From the NCBI RefSeq assembly GCF_007786445.1, contig NZ_VNJI01000060.1:1-46896 (forward strand): 46,896 nucleotides of DNA, given 5' to 3'. Of this stretch, positions 15,369 through 23,734 are shown piece by piece. The stretch is from Paenibacillus cremeus. GTDB lineage: Bacteria; Bacillota; Bacilli; Paenibacillales; NBRC-103111. The notes beneath the pieces are model-generated. The model had not been told where the DNA came from. It ran no database searches and worked only from the letters and a program-made list of their open reading frames with translations. The position numbers and the translations under genes were made by a program. Numbering within the stretch: the stretch's first letter is position 1; each line of letters starts with the position of its first letter.

Positions 15369-16514
15369 TTAAATGTAATTCAACCCACCCGTATATGGAA
15401 AAGGCAGCGGGAATAGCTTTTTCAAATCAGCAATGAGTACAGGATCGACATCGTGCAGCTTCGGTGTTTCATCAAATAGAAGCGATACCAGCTCACTGTC
15501 CGTTACCATGACCCGACGCTCTTTGAAGGTGACAATTGTATGTTTATGGTCGTCAGTCCGATTTATGCGGAGGCTTTCGAAATCTGCTTCACTCTTGCTC
15601 CGTAAGTAAGGTGAGGCTTGCTCAAGCAGTCGCTTGGCATCGACAATGCGTATGGTACCGCTATTGCCCATCTCACTCCATTTCGCTCCGCTCCTTTCCA
15701 ACCCCGCACCGAGCTTCCTTTCTATTTGCACAGGCAACACTACCTTCAAAGTGACAAGACTGTGTTCCTCGATCACATGGGCGAACAGCTGTGCACAGCC
15801 TTCCGGGGAACCGCCATACTCGACGACGAACGGCTCGTGCTCAGTATCCAGACTTTTGAGCGCAACAACCGCGAATGCATCAACCTTCCCCTGTTGCTCA
15901 GTCACATATACACAATGCGAGTAACCGCGAGCGGTGGCAACTGGCACGGTCAGCGACAGAAATGCGGTATCCCATACACTGCTTACGAACCGGACAACTC
16001 GCTCCTCGAATAATCGATGCACAGCGAACAAGTCCGTTTCATTCATCAGACGAATTCGCGTATCGTTCCCTCGCTCTACTGCAATTGCTGCAGCAGATTC
16101 ACTGTCGATCCTGTACTGAGCGAATACACCGAATGGGTAGCAGCCGGCGCGAGTATATATCTGCCGATTGCCGGAAACGAGAATAAGCGAGGCGCCTGCT
16201 TGCTCGGCATGATAAATGGCACTTTGCAGAACTTTGGAGGCGAAGCCTTGCCCAACGTAATCCGGGTGCGTGCAAACGGAACCGACCGAATATATGTTCA
16301 GACGCGCATCTCCTATTGCAACGATGGTCGGAACGAAGCCGACAAACGATACTAGCCTATCATCAATAAACAGTCCGTATGAATGACTCGTCACATCGGA
16401 ATAAATGTGCGGAAATGCTGCCTCCATCGGCAGTCGGCCTTCCCTTTTAAACATCAAATTAGCCAGACTCATTGCTTCTTTGAACTCAAGGCCTTTCAGC
16501 AAACGAACGGTCAT
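15369..16514 (-). CDS. Eis-like GNAT N-acetyltransferase (COG4552)
   Basis: This 381-residue protein has an N-terminal GNAT fold. Its acetyl-CoA pyrophosphate loop is at about residues 80-97 (VCTHPDYVGQGFASKVL), followed by LILVSGNRQIYTRAGCYPFG, as in COG4552. A second GNAT-like region covers about 150-280. The C-terminal ~100 residues resemble the sterol-carrier-like module of Eis proteins. Eis family members acetylate amines such as aminoglycosides or lysine side chains; the substrate here is unknown. It is a single gene with its own terminator, starting at an ATG preceded by GAAGGAG. Confidence 0.85.
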   Translation of the reverse strand: MTVRLLKGLEFKEAMSLANLMFKREGRLPMEAAFPHIYSDVTSHSYGLFIDDRLVSFVGFVPTIVAIGDARLNIYSVGSVCTHPDYVGQGFASKVLQSAIYHAEQAGASLILVSGNRQIYTRAGCYPFGVFAQYRIDSESAAAIAVERGNDTRIRLMNETDLFAVHRLFEERVVRFVSSVWDTAFLSLTVPVATARGYSHCVYVTEQQGKVDAFAVVALKSLDTEHEPFVVEYGGSPEGCAQLFAHVIEEHSLVTLKVVLPVQIERKLGAGLERSGAKWSEMGNSGTIRIVDAKRLLEQASPYLRSKSEADFESLRINRTDDHKHTIVTFKERRVMVTDSELVSLLFDETPKLHDVDPVLIADLKKLFPLPFPYTGGLNYI

Positions 16515-16606
16515 TGCTACACTCCTTCTTCATTTAGATTTTCTAATGCTGTATGAACAGTCGCTACTCCCTCATTTTACCACACGAACTTAACCGTTAC
16601 TTTAAC

Positions 16607-16645
16607 GAAAAAGGGAACAGCTGCCGTCGCGACAAGCTGCTCCCT
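16607..16645 (-). terminator. Intrinsic terminator of the RibD-C reductase gene
   Basis: Minus-strand stem pairing 16635-16645 with 16612-16622, one mismatch in 11 bp, 12-nt loop, is followed by a T tract. It lies about 50 bases after the gene's stop. Confidence 0.65.
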
Positions 16646-16691
16646 AGATCTTTGTACTATCTCGTACCCGTTAGCGGAACACCTTGTACGG

Positions 16692-17261
16692 CTATTTCTC
16701 CAACTCATAGCGGGCCGCGATAATGCCCGACTTGAGCGTTCGGCTGGACAGCAGCTTGAGCCTGATTTTCTCGCCGTCGCCGTCGAATACCGATTTTCCG
16801 CCACCCAGAACGACCGGACAAATTGTAAGCAGAAATTCGTCGATCAGGCCGAGCTTAAGCAGCGTCTTCGCCGCTCCCGGGCTACCGAAGATAACGAGAT
16901 TTTTGCCGGGCTGCTCCTTGAGTACCTTGATTTCCTCTGCGATATTGTCCTTGATCAGCATCGTATTGTTCCATTCCACCTTGTCCATCGTGCCGGAAAT
17001 GACGATCTTCTTAACATCCTGCAGCCATTTGGCATGCTCCATATCATGCCTCGACGCATTTGGGTCGTCCAGCACCGTGGGCCAGTAGCTCTCCATCATG
17101 CGATACGTCGTGCGTCCGTAAACGGGAACTCCGACTTCGGCGACGATCTCCTCGGCGTATTTCTCAAATTCCTCATTGTACGGAATCCAACCGAGTCCTC
17201 CGTTCGAATCCGACGCATACCCGTCCAGCGACACATGCATGAACAATACGAGTTTTCTCAT
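16692..17261 (-). CDS. RibD C-terminal / dihydrofolate reductase-like protein
   Basis: This 189-residue, stand-alone RibD-C domain protein opens with the family's RKLVLFMHVSLDGYAS. It has VYGRTTYRMMESYWP near residues 47-61, NLVIFGSPGAAKTLL around 125-139, and a C-terminal PVVLGGGKSVFDG NADPH-loop. Proteins of this YyaP/YwjB-like group are related to dihydrofolate reductase and the pyrimidine reductase of riboflavin synthesis. Most are uncharacterised and none is expected to replace FolA. It is a single gene with GGAGAAAC before the ATG. A distant paralogue lies at 31280-31885. Confidence 0.85.
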   Translation of the reverse strand: MRKLVLFMHVSLDGYASDSNGGLGWIPYNEEFEKYAEEIVAEVGVPVYGRTTYRMMESYWPTVLDDPNASRHDMEHAKWLQDVKKIVISGTMDKVEWNNTMLIKDNIAEEIKVLKEQPGKNLVIFGSPGAAKTLLKLGLIDEFLLTICPVVLGGGKSVFDGDGEKIRLKLLSSRTLKSGIIAARYELEK

Positions 17262-17428
17262 GTTCGTTTCTCCTCCGATTTCGAATTTATTTTATTCGAT
17301 TTTTTTGGCCGTTTGCCCGCGTTTCATCCTGCTGCTACGTTCATTATAAATCATTACGTTACGTAAGGCACAAGTGGAAATCTGAATTTTTTTGATGACG
17401 ACAAAGTTTCTCAAAACTGCCGGTTAGC

Positions 17429-17772
17429 TTAACTTAGCAAGATTGTGCCTACCTCCTCCCTGCCATCTGTCAGGAATGAGATCGAGTTGCTAGTTAATCG
17501 CCATACGTAGCACACTGCAAATAACCGACTGCTATCCCTGGATTTAATTAAGGTTGAGTGAAGCATAAAAGCCATTACCAAAGCACCAAATAACATCGGG
17601 ATCGTTGAGAATATCCATATCTGCAGCGTATTGACTATGGACTTCCAGAAGTTTTCATCCTGCAGCAGCAAATAGCTGAACTGGTTTAATCCAACAAACT
17701 CCATCTCGCCGATTCCATCCCATTGATGAAAGGAGAGATAGAGCGTATGGGAAAACGTTTTCCAATGGATAC
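17429..17772 (-). pseudogene. Relic of a CUT1 sugar ABC permease (MalF-type)
   Basis: The minus-strand frame from about 17770 reads FSHTLYLSFHQWDGIGE, then MEFVGLNQFSYLLLQDENF and NTLQIWIFSTIPMLFGAL. This is the N-terminal quarter of a MalF-type permease (first helix end, the FVGL.N.. motif, second helix). The first helix is cut off by a stop upstream, and after about residue 60 the frame leaves the family and ends. No EAA loop remains. It differs from the intact permease at 4490-5368, so it comes from another importer. A promoter-like palindrome now lies inside it, upstream of the aldo/keto reductase. Confidence 0.75.
17750..17763. promoter_or_regulatory. LacI/CcpA-type palindrome GGAAAACGTTTTCC
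   Basis: This is a perfect 14-bp palindrome with central CG, the form typical of LacI-family operators and close to catabolite-responsive elements. TATAAT (17779-17784) follows at a spacing suited to an operator over the -35 region of a promoter for the aldo/keto reductase at 17885. The site could instead be left over from the decayed sugar transporter gene it lies in. Confidence 0.45.
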
Positions 17773-17884
17773 GCTACCTATAATAACTTACCTTTTTTTC
17801 AGTACTTACGTGCAGTAGACAAGGCGTCTATACTAAAGGAGTATCTCCATATTTTTCGAGTTCAGGAAGGGATGTGTAGTCCAG

Positions 17885-18868
17885 ATGCAGTACCGTAAAT
17901 TAGGCAATACGGGAATAAAGGTGCCGGAGGTCAGCTTAGGCTGCATGGCGTTCGGCAGGTGGATAGACAAGCAGCAATCGTACCGGGTCATGGATGCTGC
18001 TTTAGATGCTGGGATGGTGTTATTCGATACGGCGGACGTTTACGGACGCGGTATGGATAGCGGTGACCCGACGCAGTCCGGTGAATCCGAGGCGGTTATG
18101 GGCGAATGGCTCCGCGGAAAGCGGGATCGCATCATCCTGGCAACCAAAGTTCACGGCAAAGTCGGCACAGCGATTAACGATGCGGGGCAGAGCCGTTACC
18201 ACATCATGCGCGCAGTGGAGAGCAGCCTGCAGCGGCTAAAAACTGACTATATTGACTTGTATCAGGTACATAGATTCGATGAGAATACACCCCTAGAGGA
18301 AACGCTTGGCGCATTAACCGATCTCATCCGTGAAGGTAAGGTGCGCTATATCGGTTGCTCCAATTATGCTGCATGGCAAATCAGCAAAGCGCACGGGCTC
18401 AGTGCGTTGCGCGGGCTGCACCGGTTCGAGAGCGTACAACCGCAGTACAGCATCATTGCCCGCGAGATTGAAGCGGAGCTGCTCCCGATGTGCGCCAGCG
18501 AGAAGGTCGGTGTGATCGTATACAGCCCGCTGGGCAGAGGGTTACTTACCGGCAAATACCGCGTCGGAGAAAAGCCGCCCGAAGGAACGCGCGGTGCGAT
18601 TGGGGAGAGGCGGTTGCAGCAAATGATGAGCGAAGAGCGCAACTTCGCCATCGTGGAGCAACTCAAGCCACTTGCCTCAGAGCGGGGTTGGACGTTGGCG
18701 CAGTTCGCACTTGCCTGGGTACTTTCCAATCAAACGATCACGTCGGCCATTCTTGGCGTATCCAGACCGGAGCAAATAGCCGATGCGATTCAGCATTTAC
18801 CGGAGCGGCTAACACCGGAGGAACTGCAGGCCGTAGACATCATTTGCGGACTTGGAACGAAGGGTTGA
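17885..18868 (+). CDS. Aldo/keto reductase
   Basis: This 327-residue TIM-barrel NADPH-dependent oxidoreductase has the catalytic tetrad visible as D48 and Y53 (FDTADVYGRG), K88 (ATKVHG) and H129 (YQVHRFD). The cofactor site is in the C-terminal SAILGVSRPEQI. It resembles the YghZ/Gpr-like branch acting on sugar-derived or other carbonyls; the substrate is unknown. The Shine-Dalgarno GGAAGGG is 13 bases from the ATG, rather far. A plus-strand terminator follows at 18956. A second aldo/keto reductase at 24641-25597 shares the QSRYHIMR segment and may act on similar substrates. Confidence 0.92.
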   Translation: MQYRKLGNTGIKVPEVSLGCMAFGRWIDKQQSYRVMDAALDAGMVLFDTADVYGRGMDSGDPTQSGESEAVMGEWLRGKRDRIILATKVHGKVGTAINDAGQSRYHIMRAVESSLQRLKTDYIDLYQVHRFDENTPLEETLGALTDLIREGKVRYIGCSNYAAWQISKAHGLSALRGLHRFESVQPQYSIIAREIEAELLPMCASEKVGVIVYSPLGRGLLTGKYRVGEKPPEGTRGAIGERRLQQMMSEERNFAIVEQLKPLASERGWTLAQFALAWVLSNQTITSAILGVSRPEQIADAIQHLPERLTPEELQAVDIICGLGTKG

Positions 18869-18955
18869 GCTTGGGATGTTTTAGTCGTGAGTTGAGTCTT
18901 AAAAAGCAGCAAGTCCTCTTAAATCTTACTGAATTAACCTGCACCTTTCGTATTA

Positions 18956-18991
18956 TGAGGTCACCAGATCTTTCTGGTCGACCTCATTTTT
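18956..18991 (+). terminator. Intrinsic terminator of the aldo/keto reductase
   Basis: TGAGGTC...GACCTCA stem with inner CCAGA/TCTGG pairing (18956-18986) is followed by five T residues, about 90 bases after the stop codon. Confidence 0.85.
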
Positions 18992-19013
18992 GTCTTACAT
19001 TAGTTAAATAAAT

Positions 19014-19044
19014 ATAGGGCACTCCATATAGTGGAATGCCCTAT
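19014..19044 (-). terminator. Hairpin downstream of the YheC/D relic
   Basis: ATAGGGCA-c-TCCA pairs with TGGA-a-TGCCCTAT around a 5-nt loop, followed on the minus strand by an A/T-rich tract rather than a clean T run. It sits about 100 bases beyond the relic's stop and may be that gene's old terminator. Confidence 0.45.
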
Positions 19045-19139
19045 CGATCAGGTTTTTATCTAGTGAAAATAAAAGCTGTAGACTGGATTTATTGATCCAT
19101 TGAACTCTTAAAACATTTGTATCCATCAACCAGCTTTTG

Positions 19140-19774
19140 TTAGAGCTTCTTGATGTTAAACAACATAATGCGCCGGTACATTGTTTTATCTTTTAAAAGA
19201 AGAAAGGGAAATATATTAGGCTTTAAATTGGCTTCGATAATCCATATTCTCCCTTTGTTATCTAGACCGATGTCAAGACCTTCGAAACGTTGGATAATAA
19301 AGACCTATTTGTTTTGCTGTTCTCAACGAAATGTTATCAATTTTATTCATAGTTGAATCTGCAAGACTGTTTTTTATTTTGGATAATCGGATCGCCTTTT
19401 TCACAGGGAGTACCCTTTTGGTAACATTAGTGACAATGTATCCTGCTTTAGCACGTTTCGCTAACTTTCCGGTGATTTTCCATCGTGAACTTTTTCGTCG
19501 TTGTACCATGACTCGTATACCTATCGGAAACCATTAATTTTTTTAAATAAGCATATGCTACCTTCTTACCCTTAAGAGTAATGATTCTTTTTTGGGCATG
19601 TAATTCAAATCTATTCTTCGGAATTGAAGTTACTTGTATAACATCTTTGCCCAAGCTTCCGCTAGAAGGCTTGAGCATTACCTTGCCGTACATTTGCAGT
19701 AACTTCCACAAAGCCTGTTTGGTCAAACGTTGAGTGTCTGGCAGAAAAGAAACCAGTTTTTTAGACCCTCTCAT
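19140..19774 (-). pseudogene. Frameshifted YheC/YheD-family ATP-grasp gene
   Basis: Three minus-strand frames together rebuild most of a short YheC/D protein. Frame one (from 19774) gives LPDTQRLTKQALWKLLQMYG and VMLKPSSGSLGKDVIQV, the first ATP-grasp half. Frame two (about 19527-19290) gives GIRVMVQRRKSSRWKITGKL, AGYIVTNV and LRTAKQIGLYYP. Frame three ends with FEGLDIGLDNKGRIWIIEAN and MYRRIMLFNIKKL before a TAA at 19140-19142. The segment usually reading YIVQ..I.L......PFD is missing between frames one and two. Homologues are spore-associated ATP-grasp proteins. With a deletion and at least two frame changes, this copy is almost surely dead. Confidence 0.85.
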
Positions 19775-19790
19775 GATTTTAAACTTAGGG

Positions 19791-20795
19791 CTAGAGCAGC
19801 ATCGCCTTTTCCTGGGCTGCTATGATACGATCCATGAGGTCATTCCAGGCCGCGTCGATCGTACATTTGTCCGGATGTGCCTCAAACCATCGGATGGTAC
19901 GTTGAATGCCCTGCTCGAAAGGCGTTGCGGCGACATAGCTCGGCACGAACCGCTTGATCTTACTGTTATCGAATATGCAGCTGACCACCTTGTCGCCCAG
20001 CAGGCCCCCGACGGCATCCGGATCGAAGCCGCAGATAAACTCGGAAGACGCATGGACGAGGTTAGGCTCAACACCGGCAGCGGCCCCGATCGCGCGGTAT
20101 ATGGCGTTCCAGTCCAGCACCTCGTCCGACGTGATGTGAAACGCATGTCCAACCGTTTGGCTGTTGCCGAGCAGGCCGACGAAGCCTTTGGCGAAATCGG
20201 TATTGTGCGTCATCGTCCATAGCGATGTGCCGTCCCCATGTACCAATATAGGCTTCCCTTTCCGCATGCGGTCCACCAGCGACCAAGGATGCCGCCAGCT
20301 GTTTAAGGAAGCCGGTATCATCGTAACACCGTAGGTAAAAGACGGGCGCACAATCGTCAATGGAAAACCGTCGTTCCTGTAGGCCTCCAACAGCAGCTGC
20401 TCGCAGGCAATTTTATCCCTCGAATACTGCCAATAAGGGTTGGACAGAGGCGTCGATTCCGTAACCCAATAATGCGTGGATGGCTTCTGGTAGACTGAGG
20501 CGGAGCTGATGAAGATAAATTGCTTCGTCCGCCCCTGGAACAGCTTCCGGCTCGTCTCCGCCTGCTCTGGGGTGAACGAAATCCAGTCGACGACGACGTC
20601 GAACCGCTCAGTGCCGAGCGCTTCCGCCGCTGCAGCCGGGTCGCGGATATCCGCCATAATGGTCCGGGCCCCCTTCGGAACAAATTCCGTCCGGTTGCCT
20701 CGGTTCAGTAAAACAAGCTCCATTCCCAATTGAACAGCGAGCTCCGACACCGCTTCGCTGATTAACCCCGTCCCCCCGATAAACAATACCTTCAT
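19791..20795 (-). CDS. NAD-dependent epimerase/dehydratase (extended SDR)
   Basis: This 334-residue protein has an N-terminal Rossmann motif FIGGTGLIS (5-13), a catalytic Ser pair at S98-S99 and the Y124-S-R-D-K128 pair. It looks active in the general NAD-dependent epimerase/dehydratase family. The variant GGTGLIS and the motif NRTEFVPKGARTI resemble a branch of uncharacterised epimerase-like proteins, also related to plant CSP41-type proteins, so a nucleotide-sugar substrate is not assured. It lies 33 bases after the upstream SDR gene and is likely its operon partner. Its stop is close to the YheC/D relic. Confidence 0.88.
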   Translation of the reverse strand: MKVLFIGGTGLISEAVSELAVQLGMELVLLNRGNRTEFVPKGARTIMADIRDPAAAAEALGTERFDVVVDWISFTPEQAETSRKLFQGRTKQFIFISSASVYQKPSTHYWVTESTPLSNPYWQYSRDKIACEQLLLEAYRNDGFPLTIVRPSFTYGVTMIPASLNSWRHPWSLVDRMRKGKPILVHGDGTSLWTMTHNTDFAKGFVGLLGNSQTVGHAFHITSDEVLDWNAIYRAIGAAAGVEPNLVHASSEFICGFDPDAVGGLLGDKVVSCIFDNSKIKRFVPSYVAATPFEQGIQRTIRWFEAHPDKCTIDAAWNDLMDRIIAAQEKAMLL

Positions 20796-20828
20796 TGAAT
20801 CACCCTTTTCTCATATTTTGCCGAAGTA

Positions 20829-21587
20829 TCAGTCCATCAACTGCCCGCCGTTCACCTCAATAATTTCTCCTGTAATGTAATCCGCATATTCGGAGGCAAG
20901 GAATAAGGCCGCGCCGACCGCCTCCTCCGGAGTGCCTTCCCGCCCCATCGGGATGGTGGACAACGTCTTCTCCCGGATCGGCGGAGGTGTAAACCGGTCG
21001 TGGAACGGGGTTGCGATTACCCCCGGCGAAATAGCGTTTACGGTAATTCCGTATTCGATCAGATCCTTGGCCATTCCGCGCGTCATCGTGCTGACGCCCC
21101 CCTTGGCCGCTCCGTAGGCGATGGAGCCGAAGCCTCCGCCGTTGCGTGCCGCAATCGAGGTGACGTTGATGATACGTGCCTTGCCTGCTCTTTTCAGAAG
21201 AGGCAGTGCCGCTTTCGTGACCAGATAAACCGATTTCAAGTTTACGTTCATCACGCGGTCCCACAGCTCTTCTTCAAGATCCTCCAGCCTTGTACGCTGA
21301 ATGAGTGCACCTGCATTATTGACAAGTACGTCCAGTTGGCCGTATGCCTCTTGGATCTGCGCGACCATTCGCTCCACCTGGGCGCGATCACCCACGTCTC
21401 CGCGGACCACGAGGCAAGAGCTTCCCTGCTCCAGCAGCTCGTCGCGCAAACGTTCTAACTCGTCGATACTGGAGTTGCCGTGAATGACGACGGTCGCCCC
21501 ATGCCGTGCAAAAGAGACTGCCGCCGCTCTGCCGATCCCGGTGCTGCTGCCGGTTACCCATACGACCTTATTTTCGAATGAATACAT
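20829..21587 (-). CDS. Short-chain dehydrogenase/reductase
   Basis: I choose the ATG at 21587 because GGGGAGGAAGAAGG directly precedes it. The 252-residue enzyme has a glycine-rich VTGSSTGIG (11-19), NNAG (90-93), S144 in NVTS, and the catalytic Y158-G-A-A-K162. It ends with GEIIEVNGGQLMD, the usual classical SDR C-terminus. It resembles FabG-like and glucose-dehydrogenase-like SDRs; the substrate is unknown. It is first in a two-gene operon with the epimerase. Two copies of a CTAGGTATAC-type palindrome lie upstream and probably control it. Confidence 0.92.
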   Translation of the reverse strand: MYSFENKVVWVTGSSTGIGRAAAVSFARHGATVVIHGNSSIDELERLRDELLEQGSSCLVVRGDVGDRAQVERMVAQIQEAYGQLDVLVNNAGALIQRTRLEDLEEELWDRVMNVNLKSVYLVTKAALPLLKRAGKARIINVTSIAARNGGGFGSIAYGAAKGGVSTMTRGMAKDLIEYGITVNAISPGVIATPFHDRFTPPPIREKTLSTIPMGREGTPEEAVGAALFLASEYADYITGEIIEVNGGQLMD

Positions 21588-21623
21588 CCTTCTTCCTCCC
21601 CTATACTTCATGTAATCGTCCTC

Positions 21624-21682
21624 ACCCTAAGTATACCTAGTCCAAGTTCCCGGTTAAAGGAGTTACCTCAGGTATACCTAGT
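21624..21682 (-). promoter_or_regulatory. Tandem GTATAC palindromes upstream of the SDR operon
   Basis: Two 18-base copies (21624-21641 and 21665-21682) share GTATACCTAGT and start 41 bases apart, about four helical turns. Each is nearly palindromic; the second contains AGGTATACCT. On the minus strand the nearer copy includes TATACT, a possible -10 element. The spacing suggests a dimeric repressor or activator binding cooperatively on one face of the DNA. Its regulator is not identified here. Confidence 0.5.
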
Positions 21683-21704
21683 TACCTGCACTCGTCGTGA
21701 CAAC

Positions 21705-21736
21705 AAAAAACCATCGTCCTTTTGCAGACGATGGTT
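21705..21736 (-). terminator. Intrinsic terminator upstream of the SDR operon
   Basis: AACCATCGTC / GACGATGGTT, a perfect 10-bp stem with an 8-nt loop, is followed on the minus strand by six T residues. It terminates transcription arriving from the small minus-strand gene or RNA at 21849-22181 and insulates the SDR promoter. Confidence 0.85.
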
Positions 21737-21786
21737 AGATTAACAGCAGATGGACGACAATTGAATTAGTTCGACTAAGACCTTTT

Positions 21787-21820
21787 CAAATAAAATCCCT
21801 GCATTTGTCATAATGTAGGG
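21787..21820 (-). terminator. Probable terminator of the 110-aa minus-strand gene
   Basis: CCCTACATT / AATGCAGGG stem (21797-21820, one G-T pair) with a 6-nt loop is followed by ATTTTATTTG on the minus strand. It begins 29 bases after the stop of the upstream open frame. Confidence 0.5.
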
Positions 21821-21848
21821 CTACACACCCAGGTTGCCAATGACGATT

Positions 21849-22181
21849 TCAAACACCAACAAAAAATGTAGTAAAGTATACTACGTTATTAGATGCTCTC
21901 TCACGAATAGCAATTTCGGTAGGAGTTCCACTAACAGAGACTAAATGGCCATTCCGGAAAAATGGAGCAATGAACCTCCGTAGTTGCACATTATTTCTTG
22001 CTCGTGCAGCTATCACTAAACTTTCAGCGAAATTACGATCACGCGATATTTTCAAAAAGAGCGGAAGAATTCTTCTTGATGTACTTCTTAAACCTAGTGA
22101 AGTTAACCGAGCGCCCCCAAAATTAGTGTCATACCGCATTTTATTCGCCAATCGGACGACGGTTATCGAATTGTGATACAC
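21849..22181 (-). CDS. Small basic hypothetical protein (about 110 aa)
   Basis: I do not recognise the family. The product is rich in Arg and Asn, with a likely amphipathic helical middle (LVIAARARNNVQLRRFIAPF) and a beta-like end reading VYFTTFFVGV. There is no signal peptide or clear membrane helix. The start is a GTG without a convincing ribosome-binding site; an internal ATG (about 22142) is no better. In favour of a real gene are two minus-strand hairpin terminators after it and protein-like composition through the whole frame. Against it is the weak start, and it could be a relic. It diverges from the Dabb gene at 22221. Confidence 0.45.
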   Translation of the reverse strand: MYHNSITVVRLANKMRYDTNFGGARLTSLGLRSTSRRILPLFLKISRDRNFAESLVIAARARNNVQLRRFIAPFFRNGHLVSVSGTPTEIAIRERASNNVVYFTTFFVGV

Positions 22182-22220
22182 TGATTAAGAAACCAAATTT
22201 CTATCCGGAGGGACCGCGTA

Positions 22221-22523
22221 ATGGACAGCCTAAGTATTCGCCACATGGTCATATTCAATTTAAAATATCCGAAGGGCTCGAAGGAAGCGGATAAGTTTCT
22301 TCAAGACGGGAAAAGCATTCTCACCTCTATACCGGTCGTGCAAAACTTTGAGGTGTTCCGGCAGGTCAGCGTTAAGAACGACTACGAATATGGCTTTTCG
22401 ATGGATTTTGCCGGCGAGGCGGACTATGAGGCGTACAATGAGCATCCGCTGCATGTGCAATTCGTGCAAGAGCGCTGGAATACAGAGGTTGAACGATTTT
22501 TAGAGATTGATTTTAAATTATAG
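22221..22523 (+). CDS. Dabb (stress-responsive A/B barrel) domain protein
   Basis: This 100-residue protein is one complete Dabb domain. It begins IRHMVIFNLK, has a central FEVFRQVSVKNDYEYGFSM, and ends with EAYNEHPLHVQFVQERW. That motif, with its HP.H segment, is characteristic of the family. Dabb proteins form dimeric alpha/beta barrels; some plant members respond to salt stress, and bacterial ones are mostly uncharacterised. GGAGGG lies nine bases before the ATG and a strong terminator follows the stop. It appears to be a single-gene unit. Confidence 0.9.
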   Translation: MDSLSIRHMVIFNLKYPKGSKEADKFLQDGKSILTSIPVVQNFEVFRQVSVKNDYEYGFSMDFAGEADYEAYNEHPLHVQFVQERWNTEVERFLEIDFKL

Positions 22524-22536
22524 TGCTTCTTTTGGG

Positions 22537-22562
22537 AGCAGCCTGCGGGGCTGCTTTTTTTG
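22537..22562 (+). terminator. Intrinsic terminator of the Dabb gene
   Basis: AGCAGCC / GGCTGCT stem with a short loop is followed by a run of T (to 22562), 14 bases after the stop codon. Confidence 0.9.
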
Positions 22563-22638
22563 TTGTGGGCTAAACAGCACTTGGCAACTTAGAACACCCC
22601 CGTTTGCTTGTATTGCTGCTTAACAAATATTGCTGTTC

Positions 22639-23478
22639 TTACACCGACCAGCTGAGCGCCGTCTCCAGCATCGACTTCAAAGATTCGGCCCTGTGCAGCT
22701 CCGGTTTTTCCTTGAGCTTGGTGAACTCCTCACCGATATATCGGATAAAATCATCGCGAAGATGCTCGAGTTGCTCCACCGTCAACAAATATAAATAAGC
22801 TTGAACATAGTCGTAATCCGGGTACCATTCCCTGTTTTCCAGAAAAGCTAAGGATGAACGCTGGTACCAGGCCCGGGTACTCGCCTTCAAAGCCTCTGTT
22901 ATCTCCGAATCCTTCCCGGACATAGCATAGAGCCGGTCTTCGGATAGCAGACCTCTGTACTTCACGGTATCGCTACCCGGAAAGGTGTTCGGAAGCTCAT
23001 GAAAACGAAGCAGCTTGTCCTGCATCTCAACATAGGCATTCGCCCCGGCGTAACGCGGGTTGAGCTGCCGTCTCACCGCGGCATGAGCGATATCTTTCAG
23101 CAGGGCAAGCGCTTCTGCAGCTTCTTGCTTACCGGGGGAACCCGCGAAGAACAACCCTTGCTTGCCGGCGCGAATTTCCGCCCGGTCGATGGCGTCGTGA
23201 AGCGCGTCCGCCAATTGCTCCTTGCTGTGTGCAGCCCACCTAGCGAATCGGTCGGTTAAATTTTTGCTTATGCTAAACTCCCTGCGCAATATATTGACAA
23301 TGTCGACCCCGCCGCTGCCTTGAACTGTGTTTAGTATTTCAAGCAATAATCTTTCCAGGTTTTTAGCCTTTTTGATGCTGACTATAACCTCGTCCGGAAC
23401 CGTGTAGACAATTGCCTGCTCTTTCCGCTTTATTTCGTCAATAAGCTGCTCCAGTTCTTCAAGTAATGGCTGCTGCAT
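22639..23478 (-). CDS. Hypothetical helical cytoplasmic protein (279 aa)
   Basis: I place the start at the ATG at 23478, after AAAGGGTGAACCAGG; the frame extends to 23604 without a binding site. The product is predicted to be almost all helix. An acidic N-terminal helix (LLEELEQLIDEIKRKEQ) could form a coiled coil. A middle stretch reads ISKNLTDRFARWAAHSKEQL, and a C-terminal third is rich in Tyr and Trp (YPDYDYVQAYLYLLTVEQLEHL). There is no membrane segment and no enzyme motif I recognise. It has no obvious operon partner. Function unknown. Confidence 0.7.
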   Translation of the reverse strand: MQQPLLEELEQLIDEIKRKEQAIVYTVPDEVIVSIKKAKNLERLLLEILNTVQGSGGVDIVNILRREFSISKNLTDRFARWAAHSKEQLADALHDAIDRAEIRAGKQGLFFAGSPGKQEAAEALALLKDIAHAAVRRQLNPRYAGANAYVEMQDKLLRFHELPNTFPGSDTVKYRGLLSEDRLYAMSGKDSEITEALKASTRAWYQRSSLAFLENREWYPDYDYVQAYLYLLTVEQLEHLRDDFIRYIGEEFTKLKEKPELHRAESLKSMLETALSWSV

Positions 23479-23674
23479 TCCTGGTTCACCCTTTCTTGGA
23501 ATCATTATTCCATCTTTTCCCGAATTGTAACGAAAAATAGCGTGTGCGAAAAATTTCAACACAAACGCCCATTGAGTCCCATACTGCCTTAAATTCAGAT
23601 ACACTTGAATACCTAAATTCCCTAACTTCGTTCATTGCCTTTAGTGCAACCTCATAAAGCTCGACATACGCTCA

Positions 23675-23725
23675 CAAAAAAACTGCCCCCCAATTGTTAG
23701 GTATGTCTAACAATTGGGGAGCAGT
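23675..23725 (-). terminator. Strong intrinsic terminator of the AKR-SDR operon
   Basis: A 19-bp stem with one mismatch (ACTGC.CCCCAATTGTTAG arm, 23682-23725, 6-nt loop) is followed by seven T residues on the minus strand. It begins 10 bases after the SDR stop. Confidence 0.9.
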
Positions 23726-23734
23726 TCACCCACA

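Noticed and set aside
16577..16804. 75-codon minus-strand frame at the end of the RibD-C gene
   Set aside because: It overlaps the real gene in another frame and crosses its terminator.
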